From Bacteroidales bacterium (GTDB lineage: Bacteria; Bacteroidota; Bacteroidia; Bacteroidales; F082), in contig JAGYLH010000018.1 of assembly GCA_018400955.1 (NCBI GenBank), positions 1 to 41,760 of the forward strand: DNA of 41,760 nucleotides. The letters are read 5' to 3'. Position numbers and translations under genes: made by a program. Position 1 is the stretch's first letter. The number at the start of each line of letters is the position of its first letter. Below, in pieces: positions 10,487 to 19,319 of the stretch. The notes under the pieces were generated by a model. That model saw nothing but the letters and a program-made list of their open reading frames with translations. It did not search any database and was not told where the DNA came from.

Positions 10487-11541
10487 CTATTTGTGTTTTC
10501 TGACCATATTTGTTGGTAAGCCATTTTCAAAACTATTGATCCAAAATCGTACAAAAGCATTATGAGCCTGTAGCATTTCCATGTTATTGATTGCACCAAG
10601 GCTTTTGAAATTACCCATTTGGGATGCCATGAATTGTTCGCTAAGCAACTTTAAGCCTATATTTTCATTGCTATACAAAAGCGTACCCAACTGTTCTTCC
10701 TTACCATAAGTAATTTAGCTGCTCAATATTATTGCATACACCGATAACTCCTCCATATTGCAAACCAGGAAAATCGATGCCAAGCATTTCCACATCAAGC
10801 ATAATAAACTGTTGGTTACGCATTCAGGCTCATTTCGGATGTGATTACTTTGCGGCCGTCCTCGAGGAAAAACTGGTGCTTGTCCAGATAATTCAAAATT
10901 GGTTTGTTCTGGGTTAAAATGGCTCCGTTGGCAAGGTTGAAAAGCAAAATATCATGTGCTTCTTCAAGTAATTCATAGTTTGTATGTTGGTTTTCATCTA
11001 TATAGGAAGCCATGGCTTTCATATAATTCGTAAGGATGGCATCGTGATGCTTGATGCGTGCAATGGCATTTTGTGCCTGGTTCAGGTAGTTGATTACAGG
11101 CAGCGATTCGTTGTCATCAAGGCTAACAATGAGTGTTAAAGCTTCGAGGATATCATTGCGTGCAATATCAAGGTATTGGCTAAATTGCTCAATGGCATCT
11201 GTATAGGGATAATATAACTTATTAAAGTCTTCAACCTTGCTTGTTCGGCTGATTACCTGTTGGGCATCAGTGGCTGTTCGAAGTGCCTGGTAATAGTAAT
11301 ACATCAGGTACTGCTGGTACTGCCTGCGCTTCAGGGTGTCCTCTAATAGTTCGTTGCGGAGCTGAATATCCTCTTCTGAAACCTTTACATTCCTGTAACG
11401 GTCAAGTTTACCAATACTCCCGGCTACATCATTTCCTGCCGGTGGCAGATTATTGATTGAATAGCCAATTAGAAAACCCACTAGCAGGGCAACTATTGCC
11501 ATAAGCCATGTTTGGGTTACAAATGTGGTTTTCTTTTTCAT
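10487..11541 (-). CDS. Membrane-anchored helical protein with C-terminal decapeptide repeats, frameshifted (paralogue 1)
   Basis: About 350 residues. The first 241 (10816-11541) are intact: MKKKTTFVTQTW, a TM helix at about 11-30, the conserved block DVAGSIGKLDRYRNVKVSEE, and a long helical region. After a frameshift at about 10820 the protein continues with VEMLGIDFPGLQYGG, IEQLNYLW, EQLGTLLYSNENIGLKLLSE and NMEMLQAHNAF, ending VRKHK. The tail is made of the same short repeats as the neighbour at 11620-12606, to which the N-terminal part is also clearly homologous, so the two arose by tandem duplication. The breaks at about 10820, 10715 and nearby look like indels. The function is unknown. 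Its place downstream of a sigma and anti-sigma pair suggests co-regulation. Confidence 0.72.
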
Positions 11542-11619
11542 TTTATATTGTTCTATTTTTTAAACAATTCCATATAGGACGAGGTGATCGTTTCATATAT
11601 AAAAGACAGGCCTACCCTG

Positions 11620-12606
11620 TTACCAACTGCCAAATCCCATAAACTCCATTTCCATCATTTCGGAATTAAAACGTAAACCCAGGTTTTCCATATTTCCCCA
11701 CACCGCCTGCAGATTCTCAGCATTATAAATGAGACCCAATGTTTGGGCATCTGTCCATATTATACCTGACAATTGATCAGTGCTGAATAACAGATGTAAC
11801 TTCTCCATATCTGTATAACCCGCTCCAAGCTTTTCCATACTAAAAAAGCCCAGGTTTTCTGCATCCATTATCATCTGGCTGGCAAACAATTCAAGGCTGC
11901 TGCTCGAAATGGCTTCGGCAAAATCCCCTTTTTCATTTTGTAGCTTTTTGCGCTCCAGGTAACTCAAAACGGGCTTGTTCTGGGTGAGCAGGGCCGACTG
12001 CATCAAATTGATTGCCAATATATCATGGGCATCTTTTAGCTCAGGGAGTGAGGCGTCCGGATGTAACTCAATATAGCTGCCCATGGCATCCATAAAGTTC
12101 ATCAGGGTGGCATCATGGTTGCGAATACGCGAAATGGCATTTTGGGCCTGGTTCAATTCCTGTATGATGGGTACATTGGGTTGGTTTTCGATGTCCATCA
12201 CCAGACTGACTGCCCTCAAAAGGTCCAGCCTTGCTGATTCTAGATAGGTACCGAAACTGGTCAATGCAGTGGCATAAGGCACATAATAATTACTGAAATC
12301 ATCTACCTGTTTGCTTAGTTCGAGCACTTGTTCCACATCGGTGGAGGTTTTGAGCGAACGATAGTAATAATACATCAGGTAGTTGCCATACTGGGTGCGC
12401 TTTTCGGCATCATCCACCAATTCATTGCGGAGCATGATGTCGTCCTCGGTTATTTTTACATTTCTGTAACGATCAACCTTACCGATTGAGCCAGCCAAAT
12501 CATCACTGTATGGGGGCAGGTTGTTAATTGAAAATCCAATCAGGAAGCCTGCTACCAACGCTGCGATTACAATCAACAAGGTTTGGGTTGGGTTTTTCTT
12601 TTTCAT
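11620..12606 (-). CDS. Membrane-anchored helical protein with C-terminal decapeptide repeats (paralogue 2)
   Basis: An intact 328-residue protein. It begins MKKKNPTQTLLIVIAALVAG, a single TM anchor at about 8-27, followed by NNLPPYSDDLAGSIGKVDRY and a long helix-rich middle (NQAQNAISRIRNHDATLMNF). From about residue 245 to 325 the sequence turns into imperfect 10-residue repeats built on [AM]-E-[NK]-L-x-x-x-aromatic: DAENLGFF, MEKLGAGYTD, MEKLHLLFST, DAQTLGLIYN, AENLQAVWGN, MENLGLRFNS. Such short periodic units suggest a solenoid or an extended binding surface. It lies 78 bp upstream of its paralogue. I do not recognise the family and infer only a membrane-attached structural or regulatory role. 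Confidence 0.85.
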   Translation of the reverse strand: MKKKNPTQTLLIVIAALVAGFLIGFSINNLPPYSDDLAGSIGKVDRYRNVKITEDDIMLRNELVDDAEKRTQYGNYLMYYYYRSLKTSTDVEQVLELSKQVDDFSNYYVPYATALTSFGTYLESARLDLLRAVSLVMDIENQPNVPIIQELNQAQNAISRIRNHDATLMNFMDAMGSYIELHPDASLPELKDAHDILAINLMQSALLTQNKPVLSYLERKKLQNEKGDFAEAISSSSLELFASQMIMDAENLGFFSMEKLGAGYTDMEKLHLLFSTDQLSGIIWTDAQTLGLIYNAENLQAVWGNMENLGLRFNSEMMEMEFMGFGSW

Positions 12607-12688
12607 TTTTTTGGTTTTTTAGTTTGTTTTGCGAGTAATTGATCTTGTATATGATGAATTACGATGCTACTTCAAAAAAGTTGGTTTT

Positions 12689-13315
12689 TTAGTTGAAAAA
12701 AAGTTGCTTATTGAATAAAAATGCCTTATTCCGCTCTGCACCCACTGATAGCTGCGCCCTGTTATCACTAACTTTCTCCAGAATAATCAATGCAGTGGCC
12801 CTGCCCTTTGCAGCAAAACTGATGGCACCATTTCCTGTATTGATTGTGTAGCCCCCCTGCAATTCAATAAAATCTGACTTTCGAGGAACAAAGTCCAGAT
12901 CGCTGAAACCAATGTCAATTTGCACCTCCTCCGTGCTTTCGATAACGAAGTTTAAGTAATACAGTTTATCAACCGTATAGGGTATCAACATTTTTACGAC
13001 AGCGTATGCTGCATAAAAGCGAAATGCCCGCAATTCGCTGCTCATAAGTGTGCCGCGAAGCATATCCTTATCCAAATTGCTCGCATCATCCATGAGCATC
13101 CATGTGATGGCCGAACCCAACAAAATGCCCACCAACATCACCGTGGCAAGCCGCAAGGGCCGAGAATCCAAAAACCAGGCCTGTATATTTCCTGAAAGCG
13201 CCGGGGACTGCTCCTTCCATTTGTTCTCTTCAAAATGGCCTGCATGACCCCCGGCAGAAACCTCAACTTGCTCATCTTTCAATTTCATATGGCTCAATCC
13301 TGTTTCAAGTTCCAT
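12689..13315 (-). CDS. Single-TM protein, putative anti-sigma partner of the ECF sigma factor
   Basis: A 208-residue intact frame. About 55 polar N-terminal residues precede one TM helix (LRLATVMLVGILLGSAITWM, about 55-75), then an exported domain of about 130 residues rich in beta strands (VDKLYYLNFVIESTEEVQID, GYTINTGNGAISFAAKGRAT). This cytoplasm-TM-periplasm layout is that of an anti-sigma factor, but no zinc-anti-sigma motif is present. The ATG at 13315 overlaps the stop of the small upstream frame as TGATG, a sign of translational coupling, so it is preferred to the TTG one codon before. The ECF sigma gene is about 330 bp upstream. The anti-sigma role is inferred from topology and position only. 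Confidence 0.6.
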   Translation of the reverse strand: MELETGLSHMKLKDEQVEVSAGGHAGHFEENKWKEQSPALSGNIQAWFLDSRPLRLATVMLVGILLGSAITWMLMDDASNLDKDMLRGTLMSSELRAFRFYAAYAVVKMLIPYTVDKLYYLNFVIESTEEVQIDIGFSDLDFVPRKSDFIELQGGYTINTGNGAISFAAKGRATALIILEKVSDNRAQLSVGAERNKAFLFNKQLFFN

Positions 13316-13452
13316 CAATGGTCAAAATCATCCCGTCTGAATCCTGATTTATTTAATAATTGGTTAAGTTCCAGCTCCTGATCAGAAGCTAACCGGCCAT
13401 CCATTTTGGCTTGCATCAATCGCTTTAGTTTTCTTTTTTCTGAACCAGTCAC
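13315..13452 (-). CDS. Small charged protein coupled to the putative anti-sigma gene
   Basis: A 45-residue frame from a GTG at 13452, with internal ATG at 13416, ending in the TGA that overlaps the next start. It reads TGSEKRKLKRLMQAKMDGRL, then ASDQELELNQLLNKSGFRRD. The pattern of a short basic helix followed by L-x-x-D-x-E-L-x-L-x-x-L-L resembles the first helices of anti-sigma factors of the type -LLxRYLDGELSxEE-. It may be a separate small protein, or the real N-terminus of the downstream protein split by an indel. No start with good support is visible. Confidence 0.4.
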   Translation of the reverse strand: MTGSEKRKLKRLMQAKMDGRLASDQELELNQLLNKSGFRRDDFDH

Positions 13453-13640
13453 TCTATTTTCTGGGTTAAATTATCTTGTCCTTTGTGAAAAATCATTTAG
13501 GTTCTTTCAATGCGCCTGATTTCATCTTTCCTTATTTTATGTCTGTTCTATTACAAGTATGTGGTTTTTGAAAAAGTTGGTTACAATTAAAAATTTCTTG
13601 ATAACTTCACTTAACTATTCATTTACAAATACTTAATCAT

Positions 13641-14248
13641 TTACACACACTCAACATCAATCACCAGAAAATACGCGGTCTGTTCCAAAATCGTTTTTAG
13701 TTGGATACGGGCATCGTATAAGCGCGACCTTACTTTTTTTCTCCGTGATTTCACATAAAAGCAATTTCCTTATAGGACAATTGTTGATAATATCGGTATA
13801 ACTACCGCCTTATGCTTATCGTTCAACTGCTTAATAGCATGCTGAACCAACGCCTATTTTTCGGTATCTTCCTCGCTTCAGCGCTTTCCGAAAGCTGCTC
13901 CCAACCCTTCTTCAAGGCAGCATATTGCTTTTGTTGCTTCAATTGCGCCAATGCCTGGTTTATGGCGCAATGCGGTACAACCAACTAAAAACCGGAATCC
14001 AAACCTGAATTTGGGCAATGCTTCATAAGCCTTGATAAAAACGAGAGTTGTGTGAGTTCTTCTGCTTCACTTTGACTGCTGAGCATGCGTAACAAAAGAT
14101 TGTAAACAGGAAGCTGGTAGCGTTTTACGAGCAAGGCGTATGCATTCACATCACCCTGAAGCACACTTCTGATGATGTCATGATCGTTGGTTGCCTCCGG
14201 ATTATTAATATTTTCCGGTGCTGCTGCCTTGTTGGTATCCTTGTTCAC
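13641..14248 (-). CDS. ECF RNA polymerase sigma factor, frameshifted
   Basis: About 200 residues. The first part is intact at 13985-14248: a polar leader, then DHDIIRSVLQGDVNAYALLV and KRYQLPVYNLLLRMLSSQSE, AEELTQ, which is sigma-70 region 2 of the ECF class. Downstream fragments in other frames give NQALAQLKQQKQYAALKKGW (linker), a YKEIAF element, and the C-terminal end RSRLYDARIQLKTILEQTAY, which is the recognition part of sigma region 4. At least three frameshifts separate these pieces. The gene follows the PrsW-like gene by 29 bp and precedes the putative anti-sigma gene, so the block resembles a signal-responsive sigma operon. Confidence 0.75.
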
Positions 14249-14277
14249 TTCAGCATTTTTTTGTTTAAGTTATATAA

Positions 14278-15254
14278 CTACAATTGATTCAATTTCCATA
14301 ATTCACGGTGTTTCACGCGCACAAGGGGCTGCAATGCCAATTCGCCCAGTTTGCCAATTGCTTTTCTAAGCAAGCGCAGTTCAGTAAGCTTGGCCATACG
14401 CGGATGATCGGGAGTCGTTTTCCTTCAAAGTTAAGGTTTCGTTTGGCCTTGATAGAAAGTTCAAGATAAAGACTTATGAAGCAATATTAAATCGAGTATC
14501 ATTTCAGCTGAAAAATGCTTTTTAAGCCTCAACCGTGTAGTTGCCGGCTTTGTACCTGCAAATTCACCACGCTGATCATACTGAGCATTTCCACTTCATT
14601 GCTAAAACTCAATCTCAAGCCATTGCCGCAACACATTGGTGCTGTGTTGAAATATGATGTAAAACAATACAGGTAAAACTGTGATGATTAATGCTACCTT
14701 CGCAAATAAGGATTTAGTAAAAGTGGTTAAAAGCACTATGCACCGCATAGACAACACCAGAGCAGGTATTATGGACAACATAAATGGCTTCTTCGCGTTG
14801 TATGCCGCCAATCATCAGCATTGCGAGCAGCGCTGTGGCACCGCCATGCATAATGGCTGTTCCAAACCACGGATCATCCATACAACAAGTGTAGTATCCG
14901 GACTCAATGCATTGAGATAGCAATATTTTCGGCCAGCGCAAAGCCGGTGCCGGCAGCAAAAGCCATAAATGGCAGCATCGACGGAAAATCCAATCCGTTG
15001 TCGAAAACAGGTATAACAATAAAAGGGACTTCAACAATCCCTTCTGTAAGGGGCGCCAGGTATCTGCTGAAGATGGAAAATCATGCCAGTTGCCCGACCA
15101 ACCAGTTGTTTAGATGGTATGCCAACCATGCAGCTATTGCGCCCCAGAGCACGCAAAGCAACAAAGTTTTTCCGTCCACCAGTTTGAAACTATCAAATAA
15201 AACAAAACCGACAAGAAAACAACAACACAGCAATAAGCTGAAAATAGCTTTCAT
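14278..15254 (-). CDS. PrsW-family intramembrane metalloprotease, frameshifted
   Basis: About 325 residues. From the ATG at 15254 it starts MKAIFSLLLCCCFLVGFVLF, with further TM helices WGAIAAWLAYHLNNWLVGQL. The stretch SRYLAPLTEGIVEVPFIVIP corresponds to the PrsW segment that normally holds the EE motif; here the reading is TEG, with a nearby frameshift making this uncertain. FAAGTGFALAENI matches the second PrsW motif (GxGFAxxEN) and FGTAIMHGGATALLAMLMIG the third, with the metal-binding His. The tail RMAKLTELRLLRKAIGKLGE ends at 14278. PrsW proteases in Bacillus degrade anti-sigma factors at site 1, so the position between a STAS gene and a sigma factor gene fits regulated proteolysis. Frameshifts are at about 15080, 14900, 14740 and 14480. 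Confidence 0.7.
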
Positions 15255-15273
15255 GGCAGCGCAAAGTAAAGCG

Positions 15274-15606
15274 TTAATTACTTGCTTTTAACGCCGTTTC
15301 TGTGTCAGGAAAAATGGAAAAAATGGTTGAAAATCCCGAAATATCGAATATTTCTTTAATTGCTGGTTGCATATTCGATAGCAGGAGTCTGCCCTGATTG
15401 GCCATGGCCTTTTTTGCGCTACCAGAAAATCCTTAGTCCCGAACTGATATAATCCGTCCGGCACAATCGAGTACCAGATGGGTAACTCCTCCATTATCCA
15501 GCACTTGCATAAGTTGAGATTCGAAATTTCCGGCGTTGATGGTGTCAATACGGCCATGAATGCTTACCACTGCAAATTCATCGAGATTGGTAATTTGTAA
15601 ATTCAT
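15274..15606 (-). CDS. STAS-domain anti-sigma factor antagonist, frameshifted
   Basis: About 111 residues. From the ATG at 15606 it reads MNLQITNLDEFAVVSIHGRI and NFESQLMQVLDNGGVTHLVL-DCAG, then after an indel near 15448 DYISSGLRIF, then after a second indel LVAQKKAMANQGRLLLSNMQ and KEIFDISGFSTIFSIFPDTE. This is a complete SpoIIAA/RsbV-like fold; the SSGL motif carries the expected phosphorylatable Ser. The stop at 15274 lies 20 bp before the PrsW start. It may be controlled by the kinase and phosphatase pair at 4.1-6.5 kb or by other partners. Two single-base losses are needed to restore the frame, neither in a long homopolymer. Confidence 0.75.
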
Positions 15607-15974
15607 AAATTAGAAACTGGTTTGTTTGTTTGTTGATTCCGCTTGATTTAATCAAAATCTTATAGATTGCTCAATTTTACAAGAAACATCATCTCGCAAA
15701 TATAGAAAAAAATTAAGGGGAAAGATAAAAGATAAAAGGTAAAAGATAAAAGCATAAGATAAAAGACAAAAGTAAACCTTCAATCTCTCAAACCGTTACA
15801 CTGAGCAACGTTGGCTGAAACATACACTGAGGAGTCAAAGGGAAGCCGAAGCCCCGACTTACAGCGATTTCGCCTTTTCGCCGGTGCCTTCGGCTCAGTC
15901 ACCTGATACTCGCCAATCACCTAACTTTCATACCTCCAAACATTGCCTCATCACAGCCGATACCCATAAAATAA
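15607..15974. other. Intergenic stretch with a short A-rich tandem repeat
   Basis: No gene seen. Positions 15720-15776 are a degenerate run of units like GATAAAA and GGTAAAA. The stretch 15830-15910 is GC-richer (AAGCCGAAGCCCC-like) and resembles intergenic debris also present near 36290. The 5' end contains the upstream region of the STAS gene. Confidence 0.6.
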
Positions 15975-16006
15975 CAAAACCCAAACAGTTGCCTGCATGG
16001 GTTTTG
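15975..16006 (-). terminator. Hairpin terminator after the barrel gene
   Basis: CAAAACCCA at 15975-15983 pairs with TGGGTTTTG at 15998-16006 (9 bp stem, 14-base loop). It lies 100 bp after the stop of the outer-membrane protein gene at 16107 and is followed on the minus strand by a T-rich stretch. It could act in both directions. Confidence 0.5.
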
Positions 16007-16106
16007 TTTACTTATTTTGTTGCCTCAATTGTTTGAGCGGATGGATTGGGGCGGCTATCTGCCATGCTTCCATCCACAGATTGCATCATAATTAATTCAT
16101 CAAGTC

Positions 16107-16787
16107 CTAGAATCTGTAACCAAGCGACAGACCAAATCCTGTGTTTTTAAAGAGTGTTTTGCCTTCTGTTGCCAATGTGTTGTCGGCATTAATCTTGGCG
16201 AGGCCAAGCTGGGTATTCAATTGCATGGAAATACCACTCAGAAACTCATATCCAAAAAACAAATTGGCACCATAATCCAATGCCTTGAAATATTTCAAAT
16301 CATTGGGATTGGCACTGGTATATTCATTTCCGAATACAATATCTTCCTCATTTGAAATAGTGTTAATTGTGTATTTTACCTTCCCGCTGAATCCATAAGC
16401 CAAATAGGGCCCAAAGCCGAGCATAAAGCGGCCATTGCCAACTACAGGCTTGTAAAGCAGACTTAATGGCAATTCGATATACGACAAGTTATAGGCAGCT
16501 GCTAAATTCAACCCAAGGAATTGATCCTGAGATTTTGCCCCTTTGGTTGTAAAAAGGAGTCCGGGCTGAAAGTAGAAATCAGGTGCGACAGGGATTTCGG
16601 CTACAACACCGACATGAAAACGAGATGTAAGATCCAGTTTGAGCCTGTCTCCAGTGAGGTCCTTGCCATTAAATGTTTGAAAATCCAGACCGGCGCGAAC
16701 GCCAAAAGAAGTGCTTCCTGTTTGCGCATTGGCTACAAAACCAAGTACCAGAAGCGTTGCTGTTAAAAGAAATAGTTTACTTTTCAT
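16107..16787 (-). CDS. PorT-type outer-membrane beta-barrel protein
   Basis: An intact 226-residue protein. A signal peptide ends at VANAQ (residue 22). Alternating strands follow, such as FGVRAGLDFQTFNG, FHVGVVAEIPVAPDFYFQPG, SYIELPLSLLYKPVVGNGRF and MLGFGPYLAYGFSGKVKYT, ending in GFGLSLGYRF with a terminal Phe as needed for barrel assembly. This is the OMP_b-brl/PorT fold common in Bacteroidota. The specific role is unknown. It is followed by a hairpin terminator and lies 63 bp downstream of the OmpA lipoprotein gene, so the two may be co-transcribed. Confidence 0.9.
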   Translation of the reverse strand: MKSKLFLLTATLLVLGFVANAQTGSTSFGVRAGLDFQTFNGKDLTGDRLKLDLTSRFHVGVVAEIPVAPDFYFQPGLLFTTKGAKSQDQFLGLNLAAAYNLSYIELPLSLLYKPVVGNGRFMLGFGPYLAYGFSGKVKYTINTISNEEDIVFGNEYTSANPNDLKYFKALDYGANLFFGYEFLSGISMQLNTQLGLAKINADNTLATEGKTLFKNTGFGLSLGYRF

Positions 16788-16850
16788 TGATTAATTATTT
16801 TATGGGTTAAGATTTAGATTATGAATTATGATTTGAGAATCAGTCAGAGA

Positions 16851-17534
16851 CTAATTATTGGTGTTTTCTTGTTGTTCTGCTTCACGACGCATCTTTTCGT
16901 TGGCCGTAATAGCAAACTCAACGCGGCGATTCTGATCACGACCGGTAGTGTTTTCGTTGGAATATTTCGGCTGCGATTCACCAAACCCTAATGAAGTGAG
17001 GCGCGTTGACGAAATATTGCTAGCGGCCAAATAGTTTGTAACTGCCTCTGCTCTTTGCTCCGACAAGTTTAGATTGTACCTGGCTGAACCCTTGCTGTCG
17101 GTGTGGCCATGCACCTCAATATCGGTATCCGGGTAATTGTTGAGGATAGTCACCAATTTATTCAGGTTACTGCGTGCTGCGGCTGTTAGTGCATAACTGT
17201 CGAATCCGAAAAGTACATCGTTCGTAAATTCAACAACAATGCCTTCACCAACGCGCTCAACCTTAACGCCAGGAATTTCATTTTCAATTTCAGCGGCTTG
17301 TTTATCCATTTGGTCGCCAATGATGGCGCCTGTTACACCACCTACTGTAGCCCCTATTACAGCCCCCATGGCTGTGTTGCCCGAAGCCTGACCAATTACT
17401 GCCCCGGCAGCCCCTCCGGCTGCGACCCCAATACCTGCCCCTTTTTGGGTGCGGGTGAGTGAGCAACCTGATAATACCAACATCGCGGCTACAAATAGCA
17501 GCGGAATAATTTTAAAATTTTTCATCGATTTCAT
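16851..17534 (-). CDS. OmpA-family lipoprotein with glycine-zipper segment (YiaD-like)
   Basis: An intact 227-residue protein. A lipobox (VLSGC) puts the lipidated Cys at residue 24. Residues 32-74 are glycine-rich (GAGIGVAAGGAAGAVIGQAS, MGAVIGATVGGVTGAIIGDQ), a glycine zipper. Residues about 100-215 form an OmpA C-terminal peptidoglycan-binding domain with VHGHTDSKGSARYNLNLSEQ and GFGESQPKYSNENTTGRDQN-RRVEF, including the Asp and Arg that contact diaminopimelate. The protein should tether the outer membrane to the cell wall. The ATG at 17534 gives a good signal; a second ATG three codons in is equally possible. Confidence 0.93.
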   Translation of the reverse strand: MKSMKNFKIIPLLFVAAMLVLSGCSLTRTQKGAGIGVAAGGAAGAVIGQASGNTAMGAVIGATVGGVTGAIIGDQMDKQAAEIENEIPGVKVERVGEGIVVEFTNDVLFGFDSYALTAAARSNLNKLVTILNNYPDTDIEVHGHTDSKGSARYNLNLSEQRAEAVTNYLAASNISSTRLTSLGFGESQPKYSNENTTGRDQNRRVEFAITANEKMRREAEQQENTNN

Positions 17535-18134
17535 GTTTGTTAATTGTTTTGATTTTTTTGAGAATTGCTATGTTCAAAGTGCCTCTTCCATGTTTTGTGA
17601 TGACTACGGAATGGTGCATTTTGTTGTGATATTGATTTTTTTGGCCAATCCTGAGGTTGCCTTTACAAGCTTAAAAAGACTTGCGTATGTTAGTGGAAAT
17701 CCCGTAAAGGACTGGCCATTAACCCTATTAGGGATTCCTTCAGGCCATATTGGTCTGACAGGAGTTTCGTATGTCTGCTTTTTCATGTCAATCTATGTTT
17801 TGATTGTTTTGTGATCTTCGTAGAGTGTATCTGATCTACTTTTTCTTTGGCTATAGCCATTGGATTCATTGGAATTTTACTTCAATTACTAAAATGATCA
17901 AACCATGAGGCATAAACACCCGAATGAACTTTTTCCTTTAAAGCTTCACTACGAACATCTTCAGCGTTATATGACTGTACTATCTCCGAGACGACTCATT
18001 TCTGCTACTGTTTCATTGGCAATCACATCATGTACAGTCTGCATTTTTATTTGATCTGCTCAGCAATACCATAAGTAATAAAGATGTGGTGAAAATGAAT
18101 AGCAGATGAAACTATCAATGAGGTATGGTGGTGG
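17535..18134. other. 600-bp intergenic region without a supported gene
   Basis: Short open frames exist on both strands (for example 17604-17786 minus and 17449-17814 plus), but none has a recognisable domain, signal or conserved neighbour, and stops are frequent. On the minus strand near 17970-18045 a fragment MQTVHDVIANETVAEMSRLG may be the remnant of a small protein. No motif of the shared promoter type lies here. Confidence 0.5.
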
Positions 18135-18287
18135 TTAAACCCTTCGCCCCCTAATCAGCCTGAAAAGTATAGCTATCACTGCAATTACAAGCAGGATATG
18201 AATGATGTTTCCTAAATCATAGGCATAAAAACCTGTTGCCCAAAGGATAACCAGGATAATCGCGATAATGTAAAGTAAATTGCTCAT
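18135..18287 (-). CDS. lmo0937-family small membrane protein
   Basis: A 50-residue protein from ATG at 18287: MSNLLYIIAIILVILWATGF, then YAYDLGNIIHILLVIAVIAI, ending LFRLIRGRRV. Two TM helices around a G-G-I-I-H-like turn (here LGNIIHI) and a basic tail match the lmo0937 (DUF5670) family, whose members accompany stress genes. The molecular role is unknown. It is preceded by the conserved promoter element at 18330-18395, with a predicted leader of about 37 bases. Confidence 0.88.
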   Translation of the reverse strand: MSNLLYIIAIILVILWATGFYAYDLGNIIHILLVIAVIAILFRLIRGRRV

Positions 18288-18329
18288 ATATTTAAGTATT
18301 AGCGTTTAACATTTTGATTTTTAACACTA

Positions 18330-18395
18330 TAAAGGTGAATATAATTTTATGGTGAAGTGTTATACAATGGCGGGAATATGTTACATCATTCACAC
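18330..18395 (-). promoter_or_regulatory. Shared direct-repeat promoter, site A (lmo0937-like gene)
   Basis: On the minus strand: GTGTGAATGATGTAA (18395-18381), 16 bp, TATAA in the place of the second TGTAA, then 22 bp and the -7 box CACCTTTA (18337-18330). Box spacings are identical to the six other complete sites. It lies 43 bp upstream of the start at 18287. Confidence 0.75.
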
Positions 18396-18458
18396 CTTTT
18401 TGATTTATCCTGGTGATATCCATAAACTATCTCCAGGACTGGATTCAATGAAGACTTA

Positions 18459-18671
18459 TCAGGCTTCATCCTTTGTAGTGCGCACCAGGCTTATTCCCGC
18501 AGCAAAAAACAGCAGGCCAAGAGTGCCAAAAATTATCAATGATTTTATGTCCTGATTGTCGCCCGCTGTGCTAACAAAAACCGCAGCTGCATAGATAAGG
18601 CTGGCAGCACCAAGCACTGTTAAAGCGGCACCAAAAATTCTTTTTACGTTCATTTCCTTAATATCATTCAT
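18459..18671 (-). CDS. Small two-TM membrane protein
   Basis: A 70-residue frame: MNDIKEMNVKRIFGAALTVL, GAASLIYAAAVFVSTAGDNQ, DIKSLIIFGTLGLLFFAAGI, SLVRTTKDEA. Two hydrophobic helices (about 12-33 and 44-63) with short soluble ends. An internal ATG (MNVKRIFG, 18653) may be the true start. It is a common type of small Bacteroidota membrane protein, found with stress genes, and has no assigned activity. It lies 118 bp after the coiled-coil lipoprotein, probably in the same unit as CsbD. Confidence 0.7.
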   Translation of the reverse strand: MNDIKEMNVKRIFGAALTVLGAASLIYAAAVFVSTAGDNQDIKSLIIFGTLGLLFFAAGISLVRTTKDEA

Positions 18672-18789
18672 TTACAAGTTTTAAGCTGTATGTGTGTTCC
18701 AAACGGATGATGCTCTTGTAATAAATTCCTCATTGGCTCGAAATCAGACCGCATACAGGGATACTTTCCAGCAGCACTTTTGCACTTAC

Positions 18790-19230
18790 TTATTTCGTAT
18801 TTGATGATCCAAAATCCTTCAGGGCATCAATTACCCCATCCATATCATGATTGAATTCGCGCTTGAAATTTTCCCAATCTGATCTTTCATTTTCGTAATT
18901 GCTGAGTTTATTGCTGAGAATGATGTTTTTCTGGTTTAACTCTTCGATTCTACGTTTGCGCAAGTCTTCAAGTTTCTTATCGTTAGGTTCAATGATAACA
19001 AGGTTCAGCAACTCTATACGCTTCTCATTGGCCTCAATTTTAGCCTCGGCCTCAAGCTTAAAAGCAGGGTATTCTTCGTTCAATGCTATTTGTAAATCTT
19101 TCAACTCCACTTTGGCATCGATAAGATTTTCCTGGGCATTTTCAACTTTTTGCACATTCGATTCGCACGAAGTGACAAAACTGCCGGCTAAAATCAATGC
19201 CAGGGCAGCATAACTAATTGTTTTTTTCAT
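18790..19230 (-). CDS. Coiled-coil lipoprotein
   Basis: A 146-residue protein with a signal and lipobox (AGSFVTSC, lipidated Cys at about 22). The rest is almost wholly charged helix (VENAQENLIDAKVELKDLQI, EAEAKIEANEKRIELLNLVI, DLRKRRIEELNQKNIILSNK), predicted to form a long coiled coil. It should sit in the periplasm, anchored in a membrane by lipid. The family has no named function. It lies 89 bp after the CsbD-like gene and is probably driven by the promoter at 19566-19631. Confidence 0.85.
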   Translation of the reverse strand: MKKTISYAALALILAGSFVTSCESNVQKVENAQENLIDAKVELKDLQIALNEEYPAFKLEAEAKIEANEKRIELLNLVIIEPNDKKLEDLRKRRIEELNQKNIILSNKLSNYENERSDWENFKREFNHDMDGVIDALKDFGSSNTK

Positions 19231-19319
19231 TCGATATTATATTTATTAATTACTGATTATTAATTAGTTGCTAACATAGCTTTCGTTAAAAAGAACCATT
19301 CCAGCACCTCTTACACCCT

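Noticed and set aside
13600-13660. Possible further copy of the shared promoter (TTACA-like run)
   Set aside because: The two boxes do not keep the 21-bp spacing and it lies within the sigma factor gene end.
17570-17640. CAAAGTG near the OmpA lipoprotein gene as a -7 box of the shared type
   Set aside because: No TGTAA or GTGTGA boxes at the required distances.
17449-17814. Plus-strand frame of 121 codons
   Set aside because: It begins antisense to the OmpA lipoprotein gene and has no recognisable domain; composition looks like chance.
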